A stretch of 52,756 nucleotides of DNA from Pseudomonadota bacterium (GTDB lineage Bacteria; Myxococcota_A; UBA796; SXON01), in NCBI GenBank assembly GCA_030684355.1, contig JAUXTN010000161.1:1-52756 (forward strand), given 5' to 3'. Positions within the stretch are counted from its first letter, which is position 1; every line of letters starts with the position of its first letter. The notes beneath the pieces are model-generated. The model did not search any database and was not told the origin of the DNA. It saw nothing but the letters and a program-made list of their open reading frames with translations. The position numbers and the translations under genes were made by a program. Positions 32,811 to 41,308 of this stretch are shown one piece after another.

Positions 32811-33639
32811 GCGCCACGGCGCGCTGGTAGATCTCCCGCCGCGGCAGGCCCGTCGCCGCGGCGAGCTGGCTCGCGATGTCACGCGCCCCGAGCCCTTCTG
32901 ACATCAGTTGGGTGATGCGCGCGTCGAGGGTGGCCGGATCGAACGTCACGCCCTCGGGGGCGCCGCCCACGAGGAGCACGACCTCCCCGCGGGTCTCCTC
33001 TCCGAGGATGGCGCGCGCCTCGGCGGCGGTGCCACGGATCCACTGCTCGTGTTCCTTGGTGAGGTTGCGCGCCACGCAGACCGGGCGCGTCGGCCAGAGG
33101 TGCGCGAGCGTGTCGAGCGTCGTGGCGAGGCGTACGGGCGACTCGTAAAAAACGAGCGTGGCGCGGAGCGCCGCCAATTCCGCGAGGGCCTCGCGGCGCG
33201 GGCCCTCGTCGCGCGGGAGAAAGCCGCCGTAGTAGAAGCGATCGACCGGGAGCCCCGCGCCCGCGAGCGCCACGATGGCCGCGCACGCGCCGGGCAACAC
33301 GTCGATCTGCAAGCCGGCGTCGATGCAGGCGCGCACCACCCGCCACCCCGGGTCGTTGACGAGGGGGGTGCCGGCGTCGCTCACGAGGGCCACGCGGGCG
33401 CCCCCCCGGATGCGCTCCACGAGCTCGGCGGCCCGCGCGACCTCGTTGTGGTCGTGGTAGCTCACGAGCGGCGCGTGGAGATCGTGCGCGCGGAAGAGCA
33501 TCGCGGTGGTGCGCGTGTCCTCGGCGGCGACGAGGTCGGCCTCGCGGAGCACGCGCAGCGCGCGCAGGGTGATGTCCTCGGGGTCCCCGATGGGGGTCGG
33601 GACGAGGTGGAGGATCCCGGGACCGCGATGTACGCTCAA
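32782..33639 (-). CDS. rsmI: 16S rRNA (cytidine-1402-2'-O)-methyltransferase
   Basis: 285 residues. LHLVPTPIGDPEDITLRALR, AAEDTRTTAMLF, ALVSDAGTPLVNDPG and FYYGGFLPRDEG are the TP-methylase (RsmI) signature segments; ARNLTKEHEQWIRGTA is the typical substrate-side loop. The enzyme methylates the ribose of C1402 in the decoding centre of 16S rRNA. The only near start is TTG 33639, 16 bp after the beta-helix lipoprotein stop. A helical C-terminal extension (QLMSEGLGARDIASQLAAATG) is usual in this family. The 3' end overlaps the convergent lipoprotein gene by 29 bp. Confidence 0.93.
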   Translation of the reverse strand: MSVHRGPGILHLVPTPIGDPEDITLRALRVLREADLVAAEDTRTTAMLFRAHDLHAPLVSYHDHNEVARAAELVERIRGGARVALVSDAGTPLVNDPGWRVVRACIDAGLQIDVLPGACAAIVALAGAGLPVDRFYYGGFLPRDEGPRREALAELAALRATLVFYESPVRLATTLDTLAHLWPTRPVCVARNLTKEHEQWIRGTAAEARAILGEETRGEVVLLVGGAPEGVTFDPATLDARITQLMSEGLGARDIASQLAAATGLPRREIYQRAVALSRSEPPRR

Positions 33640-33654
33640 GCTGCCTCGCTCACG

Positions 33655-35091
33655 CTACCAGTTGCCTTGCTCGCCGGCCGGGAAGCGCCCGAGGAAGCCG
33701 CCGTATGCACCCACGTCCTGCGCCGAGCCGTCGCGGTCCTGGCCCGCGAGTTGGTTCGACCCGGGCGACCCGAGCGCGAGGCGGTAATCCTGCGCCGTCC
33801 ACGCGGCGCCGGACGTGAACTCGATGAACACGGGATCCCCGATGACGTTCCCGTACTTGGGGTCGGGGGCGTCCCCGCCGTTGACCACGTCGTTGGCGCC
33901 GAAGACGGAGTCGGAGATCTTCACCGTCGGCGCGTCGGCCTCGTCGATGGCGTAGACCGTGTTGGCGCCGAAGACCGTCTCGGCCACCTCGAAGTAGCCG
34001 TAGCGCAGGCGGACGCCGCCGTTGGTGTTGTCCGCGACCGTGACCCGCGTGAGGAACGCGCGGCTGTCGAGGAACACGCCGCCCCCGCCGTTCACGTTCG
34101 CGTGGTTGCCGACGAGCAGGGAGTTCTGGAGCGCCACGTTCCCGAACGTCGTGTTCGTGTAGATACCGCCGCCGTACTCCGCGGTGTTGTCGGCGACGAC
34201 GATCTGCTGCGCGTACAGGCTGGCGCTGCGCTCCAGGTAGATGCCGCCGCCGAGGTAGCCGGCGTTGCCCTGGACCACGCTGTCGAGGAGTACGACGGTG
34301 GCGTTCGACCAGATGCCGCCGCCGTCGATCTCGCCGGTGCCGTTCCCCTCGATGACGCAGTCGTGGATGCGGATGTCGGTGTCGGCGTAGACGCCGTGCT
34401 CGGATGCGCCGGTGATCGTGAGGTGGCGCAGGTAGCTCGCGCCCGCGATCGCGTTCGCGGCGCCCGTGGCGTCGATGACGACGCCCCCGTCGGGGTCACC
34501 GATGATGGCGGCCGCGCCTTCGATCGGCCCGTAGGTGCCGGCCTCCAGGAACAGGATCGTCTCGCCGGCGAGCAGCGCGGTGTCGACCGTCGGGTAGTCC
34601 GTCGGGATGCGCGCGCCGACCTCGTCGGAGTAGACGGTCATCGTCACCGGGTCGCTCGTCTGGCTCCCGGACGAGACGGTGAGGCTCACCGTCCCGGTCG
34701 TGCCGGAGTACCAAGGCGTCGCGGAGGTGTCGTCGTCGAACGTGCCGTCCGTCGCGCTCCAGCGGTAGGTGAGCGCCGCGCCCGTGGGATCGTAGGAGCC
34801 ACGGCCGTCGAGTCGGACCGGGACGTCGCTCGCGCCCCACATGCGCTGCCACTTCGGCTGCGCCACGGGCTCGTCGGCGTCGGGATCGGGGCCGGGGCCG
34901 GTGTCGCTGCCCGCGGTCGAGCCGGTGTCGACGTCCGTGTCGGCATCCGTGTCCGTGTCCGTGTCCGTGTCCGTGTCCGTGTCGGCGTCACCTTCCGCGT
35001 CGGTGTCGAGCTCCTCGGAGCCGACCTCGCCGGGGTCGTTGCCGGTGCAGGCCGCCAGGGAGACGAGCAGGAGGGGCAGGTGCGCGCGCAT
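33655..35091 (-). CDS. Lipoprotein with Asp/Thr repeat, PKD-like and beta-helix domains
   Basis: 478 residues. Signal peptide with lipobox LAAC (Cys15), a low-complexity Asp-Thr segment (about residues 29-55), a PKD-like beta-sandwich (PVRLDGRGSYDPTGAALTYRW), then a long right-handed beta-helix. The helix coils are easily seen: GGGIWSNATVVLLDSVVQGN, GGGIYLERSASLYAQQIVV, GGGIYTNTTFGNVALQNSLL and GGGGVFLDSRAFLTRVTV. Such proteins are typical surface lipoproteins of Myxococcota, and the Asp/Thr linker is typical of them. The DNA behind the Asp-Thr segment is a six-base repeat that can vary in length (34949-34984). Confidence 0.82.
   Translation of the reverse strand: MRAHLPLLLVSLAACTGNDPGEVGSEELDTDAEGDADTDTDTDTDTDTDADTDVDTGSTAGSDTGPGPDPDADEPVAQPKWQRMWGASDVPVRLDGRGSYDPTGAALTYRWSATDGTFDDDTSATPWYSGTTGTVSLTVSSGSQTSDPVTMTVYSDEVGARIPTDYPTVDTALLAGETILFLEAGTYGPIEGAAAIIGDPDGGVVIDATGAANAIAGASYLRHLTITGASEHGVYADTDIRIHDCVIEGNGTGEIDGGGIWSNATVVLLDSVVQGNAGYLGGGIYLERSASLYAQQIVVADNTAEYGGGIYTNTTFGNVALQNSLLVGNHANVNGGGGVFLDSRAFLTRVTVADNTNGGVRLRYGYFEVAETVFGANTVYAIDEADAPTVKISDSVFGANDVVNGGDAPDPKYGNVIGDPVFIEFTSGAAWTAQDYRLALGSPGSNQLAGQDRDGSAQDVGAYGGFLGRFPAGEQGNW
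34949..34984. repeat. Six-base microsatellite inside the lipoprotein gene
   Basis: Five perfect and one imperfect copies of GTGTCC on the plus strand, coding on the minus strand for alternating Asp and Thr in the linker after the lipid anchor. Slippage would change linker length by two residues without breaking the frame. Confidence 0.85.
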
Positions 35092-35154
35092 GATCGCTCC
35101 GACGACACGCGTGTCAGCTACGCGCCGTCCTTGCCAAGATACCGCGCCCGGTCC

Positions 35155-35625
35155 TCACTGGCGCGAGCGGCTCGCCAACGCGACATCGGTGAGGCCCGCC
35201 TCGCGCGCCTTCGAGATGACCTTCATGATGAGGTCGTAGGTGGCGGTCTGATCGCCACGGATCACCACGCGCGTCGAGGCCGCGCCCCGCTTGATCTCGG
35301 CGAGCTTCGCGTCGAGCTGATCGACCGTGATCTGGTCGTCCTCGACGAAGAGGGTGCCGTCGGGGAGCACGGAGATGACGATGTCCTTGGGCACCAGGGG
35401 GGTCTCGCCGGTGCCCTGCGGCGTCTGCACCTGGAGCGCGCGCTCGGAGAGCAGGCCCTTCGCCGCCGCGGCCTGCTTCTCGGCCTCGACCATGGAGGAG
35501 GAGACCACCATGAAGATGATGAGGAGGACCAGGAACACGTCGGTCAGGGGGGTGATGTTGATCTCGGCGAAGATCGCGTCATCTTCGTCCCCACTGCCGT
35601 CCCTATCCTGCGGAGCTCCCTGCAT
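35155..35625 (-). CDS. TolR/ExbD-like protein, second locus
   Basis: 156 residues. After an acidic tail comes the TolR helix EINITPLTDVFLVLLIIFM with the conserved Asp (about residue 29). The periplasmic domain has DIVISVLPDGTLFVEDDQIT and STRVVIRGDQTATYDLIMK, the standard ExbD/TolR fold. ATG 35625 has GGAGG upstream and overlaps the TolQ-like gene by 23 bp. Unlike the first locus, this is a plain one-to-one pair, closest to canonical TolQ-TolR or ExbB-ExbD. No TonB or TolA gene was seen in this window. Confidence 0.88.
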   Translation of the reverse strand: MQGAPQDRDGSGDEDDAIFAEINITPLTDVFLVLLIIFMVVSSSMVEAEKQAAAAKGLLSERALQVQTPQGTGETPLVPKDIVISVLPDGTLFVEDDQITVDQLDAKLAEIKRGAASTRVVIRGDQTATYDLIMKVISKAREAGLTDVALASRSRQ

Positions 35626-36265
35626 CGCTGGCCTCCCGCGTCTCGACGATCTCGACCAGCTCGTCCACCAACAGGCCCAGGTCGCGCGCGACGCCGCCGA
35701 TGGCGGACTGCAGGTAGTTGAAGAAGATGATCGCCTCGAGCGCCACGAACAAGCCGGCGGCCGTCGCGATGAGGGCCTCGGAGATGCCCGCGCTCACGAC
35801 CGCGAAGCCGCCGGTCCCCGCGGAGCCGATGGCATGGAACGAGCTCATGACGCCGAGCACGGTGCCGAGGAGGCCCACGAACGGCATCAGCGCGCCGCTC
35901 GTGCCGAGCATCCAGATGCCGGCCTTCAGGCTCGCGACCGCACGCTTCTGCTCGCGCTGCATCGCCATGCGCGGGTGGCCCTTCACGCGGCCGAGCGCCC
36001 GGTCGAGCCCCGCGGTGAAGACGTCCCGCGTGGGCGCCGGAACGCCGTCACACAGGCGACGGGCTTCTTCGAGGTTTCCCTTGCGGGCGGCCTCCAGGAC
36101 GCGGTCGTCGAGGCGGCGCACGGCGCGCCCGGCTCGCATCACGTTGATCCACCGCTCGAGCGCCAGCGCCACGATGAGCACGGACACGAGGATCATCAGG
36201 ATCATCATCGGGCCGCCGGCCTTCAAGGTCTCGACGAGCGACTCGGGGTTCGGGAGGGTTGGCAT
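35603..36265 (-). CDS. TolQ/ExbB-like proton-channel protein, second locus
   Basis: 220 residues from ATG 36265. Helix 1 is near residues 17-40 (MMILMILVSVLIVALALER). Helices 2 and 3 contain GIWMLGTSGALMPFVGLLGTVLGV (with the typical GLLGTV motif) and ISEALIATAAGLFVALEAIIFF, where Thr-x-x-Gly lines the channel. It is the better match of the two TolQ-like genes to ExbB/TolQ. It lies 10 bp after the stop of the two-part methyltransferase gene and is the first gene of a coupled pair with the TolR-like gene. Confidence 0.88.
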   Translation of the reverse strand: MPTLPNPESLVETLKAGGPMMILMILVSVLIVALALERWINVMRAGRAVRRLDDRVLEAARKGNLEEARRLCDGVPAPTRDVFTAGLDRALGRVKGHPRMAMQREQKRAVASLKAGIWMLGTSGALMPFVGLLGTVLGVMSSFHAIGSAGTGGFAVVSAGISEALIATAAGLFVALEAIIFFNYLQSAIGGVARDLGLLVDELVEIVETREASDAGSSAG

Positions 36266-36275
36266 CCTCGGGCAT

Positions 36276-37802
36276 CTACTCGCGTTCGATGGTGAGCGCC
36301 ATGAACCGCGTGAGCAGCGGCCCGGCGCCGGGATCGGAGAGGGGGACCCATTGGAGGCCCTCGACTGGCCACGGCAAGGCCAAGCTCTCCGGAGTGTAGG
36401 CACGCGCGGCGAGGTGGCGCCCCTCGGCGCGCATCCGCGCGCGGAGCCCCTCGTAGCTGTGGCGCGCAAGCTGCTGGGCCCCCAGGTCGGCGCGGAGGAA
36501 GTCGGCCAGGGGCTCCACCCGGGCGCGCAGGCCGAGCGCGCGCGCGATGACGACGAGATGCCCGAAGTGGATGCTCACCTCGGGGTGGTCGAGCTGCGTC
36601 GTCTCCTCGGGGAGCTCGTCGAGCCCGCCGAACTCGGAGAGCCAGGCGACCCCGCCGGGCGCGAGCACGCGGGCGATCTCCTCCAGGAAGAGCCAGGCGC
36701 CGAGGTTGTAGAGGGCGGGCCCCTCGTGCGGCGGGATGCGGTAGCGACGGAGGCGCGCCTCGACCTCGGCCGCCGCACCGTCCGCGGCGCGGGACGGATC
36801 GTAGGGGACCGCCGAGAGGTCCGCTATGACCTCGTTCGAGACGAGCAGGCCGACGCTGCGATCCGCCAACGGCAACGACGTGGCCGTGCCGAGGATCTCG
36901 CGGGTGCCGGGCATCCGGCCGCGCTGGGTGCGCAGGAGCTCCGGCGAGGCGTCGATCCGCAGGTAGTCGACCGGGCCGCCGACGCGGGAGAGGAAGGCGG
37001 CGCCCAGCTCGCCGTCTCCCGGGCCGACCTCGACGATGGGCGCGTCGCGACGCACGTACCCACGGCCGTCGAGGACGTCGAAGAGACGCTCGCCGTAGCG
37101 CTGCCCGCCGAGGGCGGGGTGCGGCACCCCGAACGCGTGGGCGATGGTCGTCTCGCGGTCGTCGAAGTGGGTCGCACCGTCGGTGATGCCGCTGTGGTGG
37201 TACGCGCCGAGGGTCGTCTCGCCGAGCGCGCCGTACTGGCCGGCGGGGCGGGGCGCGGCGCCGCGCGCGGGTGCGACGAGCCGCTCCAGGGATGGATCGC
37301 GGCGGGTGACGGGGCGCTCGCGGAGCTGGATGGCCTGCGCGCCGGGGGAGGTGAGCTCCCGCAGGAACTCGACGGCGTCGACGAGGGGGAGGCCCGCCGT
37401 GGTCGCGGCCTGCGCCACGGTCCGCGACCCGTTGCACGCCCGCCACAGCGCGAGGCGCCCGGGGGTGAGCACCAGCTCCCGCCACGCGTGGCCACCGGGC
37501 GTGCGAACCGCGGGGTCCGGCATCCACAGGGCGGGCACGTCGGGGAGCGTCAGGACGAGCCGCGAGCGGCAGGGGATGAGCGCGCCGACGTTGACGGGCA
37601 CGCTCTCGCGGAGGAGGTGCAGCTCGTCGAGCCGCCGCGCGAGCGGCGCGAGGTCGGGCGGCGGGAGGAGCCCAGGCGTCCACCGGAGGACCTCGCCGAG
37701 GAGCTCCTCGGACAGCGGCACATGGCGGCCCGTGCGGGCGTGCCACAACGTCACCTGCCCGGCGGTGGTCAACACGTGTACGTCGGGGGCGAACCTGCTC
37801 AC
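36276..37802 (-). CDS. SAM methyltransferase with N-terminal PqqD-like regions
   Basis: 508 residues. GTG 37802 has CGGAG seven bases upstream. The C-terminal half has a class I methyltransferase core (PIVEVGPGDGELGAAFLSRV for motif I, then YLRIDASPELL, and LSLPLADRSVGLLVSNEVIADL for the post-motif region). The N-terminal 150 residues contain two segments that look like small winged-helix/PqqD-type units (VHVLTTAGQVTLWHARTGR and GRLALWRACNGSRTVAQAA). In PqqD-containing systems these bind a peptide, so a RiPP-type modification is one possibility. No precursor peptide was recognised nearby, so this remains open. Confidence 0.5.
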   Translation of the reverse strand: MSRFAPDVHVLTTAGQVTLWHARTGRHVPLSEELLGEVLRWTPGLLPPPDLAPLARRLDELHLLRESVPVNVGALIPCRSRLVLTLPDVPALWMPDPAVRTPGGHAWRELVLTPGRLALWRACNGSRTVAQAATTAGLPLVDAVEFLRELTSPGAQAIQLRERPVTRRDPSLERLVAPARGAAPRPAGQYGALGETTLGAYHHSGITDGATHFDDRETTIAHAFGVPHPALGGQRYGERLFDVLDGRGYVRRDAPIVEVGPGDGELGAAFLSRVGGPVDYLRIDASPELLRTQRGRMPGTREILGTATSLPLADRSVGLLVSNEVIADLSAVPYDPSRAADGAAAEVEARLRRYRIPPHEGPALYNLGAWLFLEEIARVLAPGGVAWLSEFGGLDELPEETTQLDHPEVSIHFGHLVVIARALGLRARVEPLADFLRADLGAQQLARHSYEGLRARMRAEGRHLAARAYTPESLALPWPVEGLQWVPLSDPGAGPLLTRFMALTIERE

Positions 37803-37869
37803 AGGGGGCTCCGGGGCTGGAGCATAGCTCGCCTCGGGGGCGTCGGGTTACCCGCGCGTCACCACGACG

Positions 37870-40266
37870 ATGCCCCTCTCCCTCCCCATCGACGCCGTCC
37901 TCCCCGCTGTCCTCGACGCCCTCGCCGAGCGTGGCGCCGTCGTGCTCGTCGCGCCTCCGGGGACCGGGAAGACGACGCGGGTGCCGGTTGCGATCGCCGA
38001 GACGGTGCCCGGGCAGGTGTGGGTGCTGGAGCCGCGGCGGATCGCGGCGCGCGCGGCGGCGACGCGGGTCGCGGAGGAGCGGGGCGAGGCGGTCGGCGAG
38101 CACGTCGGCTACGCGATGCGGCTCGACCGCCGCGCCGGGCCGCGCACCCGGGTGCTGTACGTGACCGAGGCGCTGCTCGGCCGCCGCCTCGCGGAGGACC
38201 CCACCCTCGCGGGCATCGATGCCGTCGTGCTCGACGAGTTCCACGAGCGCAGCGTGCACGTCGACGTGGCGCTCGCGGCGGTGCACGCGCTGCGCGCCAC
38301 CCGCCCGGGGCTGCGCCTGGTGGTGATGAGCGCCACGCTCGACGGGGCCGCGGTGGCGCGCTGGCTCGACGCCCCGCTGGTCGAGGCGCACGCGCGGACG
38401 TTCCCGGTGGAGATCACCCACGTGGAGCGCAAGGACGAGCGCCCCATCGAGGTGCGCGTCTCGGCGGCGGTGCGCTCCGTGCCAGACGGCGACGTGCTCG
38501 TCTTCTTGCCGGGCCGCGGCGAGATCGAGCGGACCCGCGAGGCCCTGGCCGGGCTCGACGCCGACGTGCTGCCCCTGCACGGCGAGCTCTCCGGCGAGGA
38601 GCAGGACCGCGCGCTGCGCGCCGGACGGCGGCGGCGGATCGTGCTCGCCACCAACGTCGCCGAGACGAGCGTGACGGTGGAGGGCGTACGGACCGTCATC
38701 GACACCGGCATCGCGCGCATGGCGGGCCACGACCCGTGGTCCGGTCTCTCCACGCTCTCGCTCGAGCCCATCTCGCGCGCCTCGGCGGGACAGCGGGCGG
38801 GCCGCGCCGGCCGCACCGGACCGGGGCGCTGCCTGCGCCTCTACACGAAGGCGGACCACGACTTGCGCCCGGCGGAGACGACGCCGGAGATCCGGCGGAT
38901 CGATCTCGCCGGGGTCGCGCTCGATCTCGGGGGCCGGCCCCTCGCCTGGATGGATCCGCCGCCGCCCGCCGCCTGGAAGGCCGCCATCGACCTGCTCACG
39001 CGGCTGGGTGCGCTCGGGCCGGACGGACGGACGCCGATCGGGGACGGGATGGCCCGCCTCCCCGTGGCGCCGCGCGTGGCGCGGATGTTGATGGAAGCCC
39101 TGGCCCGCGGGGTCCCCCGCGAAGGGGCCGCGCTCGCCGCGCTCCTCGAGGAACGGCGCCGCGGAGATCCCGAGGATCTCGTGGTCCGGGCGCTCGATCC
39201 GCGCGCGTTGTCGCGCCCGGCGCAGGACGCCCGACGGCAGATCGAGGGCCTCTTGGGGAGAGACGGGTTTGGGCGCCACGGGGGGGCGTTGCGGGGGGTC
39301 GGAGACCCCCCGCCCCAAGCGGTCAAGAACCCTGGCGATGCCCTCGCGGCCGCGCTGCTCGCCGGCTTCCCCGATCGCGTCGGCAAGCGGAAGGCCGGCG
39401 CCGTCGTCTTCGCGGAGGGTGGGAGCGCGGCGGTGGAGCCCGGGACGCCCGGCGGGGACGCGTTCGTGGTCGTGCCGGAGGTCGAACGGGTCGGTGGGAA
39501 GGCGCGGGTGCGGTCGCTGACGCCGATCCCGGCGGACTGGCTCCTGGACGGCGCCGACGTGCGCTCGACGCTCCGGTGGGAGCGGGAGCGTGTCGAGGCC
39601 ACCGAGCAGCTCTGCTACGGTGCGCTCGTGCTCGACGAGAGCCTGGGGGGCGGCGATCCGGTCGAGGTCGCGGCGCTCCTCTGGGACCACGCGCGGCCCG
39701 TGGCGCACCGCGTCTACGCCGACCACGAGCGCGCCACGGCCCTGGTGCGGCGCGTCGAGTTCTTGCGCCGCGCCGGGCGGCCCTTGCCAGAGCTCGACCT
39801 CGATGACCTCGGTCGCGCGGGCTGCGCCGGGTGCCGCTCCTTCGCGGACCTCGACGGGGTCTCGCTCGTCGCGCTTGCCCGCGAGCGCCTGGGGGCCGCC
39901 GCCGCGCATCTCGACACCCTCGCGCCCGAGTCCCTGCCGCTCGGGAACCGGCGCCGCGCCCCGATCACCTACCCGCCCGACGGGGAGCCCTTCATCGCCT
40001 CGCGGATGCAGGACTTCTTCGGCCTCGTCGACGGGCCGCGCATCGCCGACGGGCACGCGCTCGTGCTCCACCTCCTCGCCCCGAACCAGCGCCCCGTGCA
40101 GGTCACGCGCGACCTCGCGGGGTTCTGGGAGCGGCACTGGCCGGCGATCCGCAAGGAGCTGATGCGGCGCTACCCGCGGCACGCATGGCCCGAGGACCCG
40201 AAGAAGCCCCTGCCGCTCGCGGAGGATTCGGCGGGACGGCGGCAGCGCGAGCGCGACGAGAGTTGA
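37870..40266 (+). CDS. hrpB: ATP-dependent DExH helicase HrpB
   Basis: 798 residues. Walker A PPGTGKTT (29-36), motif Ia LEPRRIAARAAA, DEFH (121-124) in place of DEAH, SAT (MSATLDG), and in the second half VLATNVAETSVTVEGV and QRAGRAGRTGPG (motifs V and VI). The C-terminal region includes the WLDAPLVEAHARTFPVEI and HrpB-specific QDFFGLVDGPRI segments. HrpB is a conserved bacterial helicase of poorly known role, probably in RNA metabolism. ATG 37870 lacks a strong ribosome binding site. A palindromic repeat lies in frame at about residues 471-482 (39281-39316). The 176 bp downstream hold a possible 20-codon ORF at 40317-40379 with an Arg-rich end, which I do not call a gene. Confidence 0.93.
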   Translation: MPLSLPIDAVLPAVLDALAERGAVVLVAPPGTGKTTRVPVAIAETVPGQVWVLEPRRIAARAAATRVAEERGEAVGEHVGYAMRLDRRAGPRTRVLYVTEALLGRRLAEDPTLAGIDAVVLDEFHERSVHVDVALAAVHALRATRPGLRLVVMSATLDGAAVARWLDAPLVEAHARTFPVEITHVERKDERPIEVRVSAAVRSVPDGDVLVFLPGRGEIERTREALAGLDADVLPLHGELSGEEQDRALRAGRRRRIVLATNVAETSVTVEGVRTVIDTGIARMAGHDPWSGLSTLSLEPISRASAGQRAGRAGRTGPGRCLRLYTKADHDLRPAETTPEIRRIDLAGVALDLGGRPLAWMDPPPPAAWKAAIDLLTRLGALGPDGRTPIGDGMARLPVAPRVARMLMEALARGVPREGAALAALLEERRRGDPEDLVVRALDPRALSRPAQDARRQIEGLLGRDGFGRHGGALRGVGDPPPQAVKNPGDALAAALLAGFPDRVGKRKAGAVVFAEGGSAAVEPGTPGGDAFVVVPEVERVGGKARVRSLTPIPADWLLDGADVRSTLRWERERVEATEQLCYGALVLDESLGGGDPVEVAALLWDHARPVAHRVYADHERATALVRRVEFLRRAGRPLPELDLDDLGRAGCAGCRSFADLDGVSLVALARERLGAAAAHLDTLAPESLPLGNRRRAPITYPPDGEPFIASRMQDFFGLVDGPRIADGHALVLHLLAPNQRPVQVTRDLAGFWERHWPAIRKELMRRYPRHAWPEDPKKPLPLAEDSAGRRQRERDES
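39281..39316 (+). repeat. Palindromic dispersed repeat inside hrpB, in frame
   Basis: GGGCGTTGCGGGG (39284-39296) is followed by a hairpin GGGGGGTC/GACCCCCC with a three-base loop, ending CCCCGCCCC. The blocks are the same, in inverse orientation, as in the intergenic copy at 13005-13037. The insertion adds residues reading about HGGALRGVGDPPPQAV in the linker between the second helicase core and the C-terminal domain, where HrpB homologues are variable. The frame is kept. Confidence 0.6.
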
Positions 40267-40442
40267 CGATCTCCCGACGCTCCCGCGAACCCGGCGCGCG
40301 GCTACACTCCACGGGTATGCCAACCGATCCGCGCCCCCCGGCCCCGACGACCATCCGGAGGCGGGCGTGTCGCCGGTAGCCGTGGCGGCCGTGTCGCCGC
40401 AGAGTGCGGGAACCCAGCGCCGCGGCGCGTGTCGGAGGTGTG

Positions 40443-41297
40443 GTGAGCCCTGAACAGAAGAAGGTCGAGGCGCTGCTCGCGCTCGGCCGCAACGAGGAGG
40501 CCGTCGCGCTCGCGGATCGCCTCCCGGGTCAGGACACCCCCTCCGTCGAGTTCCTCCGGGTCCGGGGCCGCGCGCTCCGTGCGGCGGGGCGCGTGTTCGA
40601 CGCCGAGGCGAGCTTCCGGGAGGCCCTCGCGCTGCAGCCCGGCGATCCCCGCCTGCTCGCGGACCTCGCCACCACCCTGCTCGGCCAGCGCCGCATCAAG
40701 GACGCCATGCCGTACGCGCGGGAAGCCGTCGCGCTGCGGCCCGACGTGGCGGCCTACCACTGCCTCCGCGGCGTCGTGGCCGAGGCGCTCGGGAACGAGA
40801 CCGAGGCGGAGGAGGCGATGATGGCGGCCCGTGAGCTCGCGCCGCAAGACGCCGAGGCCCACACGGTCTACGGCTACCACGCCCTGCGGCTCTTGCGGGT
40901 CGACGCCGCGGAGCGCGCGTTCGCCGATGCGCTCGCCATCCATCCGGACCGCGCGGAGGCCCTGCGTGGGCTCGCCCGGTGCGCCGTCGCGCGTGGGGAT
41001 TGGCCCTCGGCGCGGACCCGCTGGCTCGACGCCCTCTCCGCGGATCCGCGCCAGCGCGACCGCGAGCTCGCCCCCGCCCTGGTACTCGGCCACCCGTTGC
41101 TCGCCCCGGTCCGCGCGGCCGCGCGGGTCCCGATCGCGGTGTCCGTCGCCCTCGCCGTGGCCGGCACCGCGCTGTTCTTCCTCTACCCGCGTGCGCCCGG
41201 CGCCGTCGCGATGACCGTCATGTTCTTCGCCCTCGCCGCCGTCGGTCCGCTCGCCCGCTCGGGGCTGGCCCGGACGGCGCGCGGCGAATCGTCCTGA
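40443..41297 (+). CDS. TPR protein with C-terminal membrane anchor
   Basis: 284 residues from GTG 40443, with GGAGG four bases upstream; GTG 40440 is an alternative. Residues about 5-200 form at least four TPR helical pairs (GRVFDAEASFREALALQPGD, RRIKDAMPYAREAVALRPDV, GNETEAEEAMMAARELAPQD, VDAAERAFADALAIHPDRAE). The C-terminal 75 residues hold two transmembrane helices (VPIAVSVALAVAGTALFFLY and AVAMTVMFFALAAVGPL). TPR domains bind partner proteins; the likely partner is the TPR-AAA protein whose ribosome binding site begins in the stop codon region of this gene. Confidence 0.75.
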   Translation: MSPEQKKVEALLALGRNEEAVALADRLPGQDTPSVEFLRVRGRALRAAGRVFDAEASFREALALQPGDPRLLADLATTLLGQRRIKDAMPYAREAVALRPDVAAYHCLRGVVAEALGNETEAEEAMMAARELAPQDAEAHTVYGYHALRLLRVDAAERAFADALAIHPDRAEALRGLARCAVARGDWPSARTRWLDALSADPRQRDRELAPALVLGHPLLAPVRAAARVPIAVSVALAVAGTALFFLYPRAPGAVAMTVMFFALAAVGPLARSGLARTARGESS

Positions 41298-41308
41298 AGG
41301 AGCCCCCG

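Noticed and set aside
40317..40379. Leader peptide MPTDPRPPAPTTIRRRACRR
   Set aside because: A 20-codon frame without ribosome binding site or conserved motif; too little evidence to call a gene.
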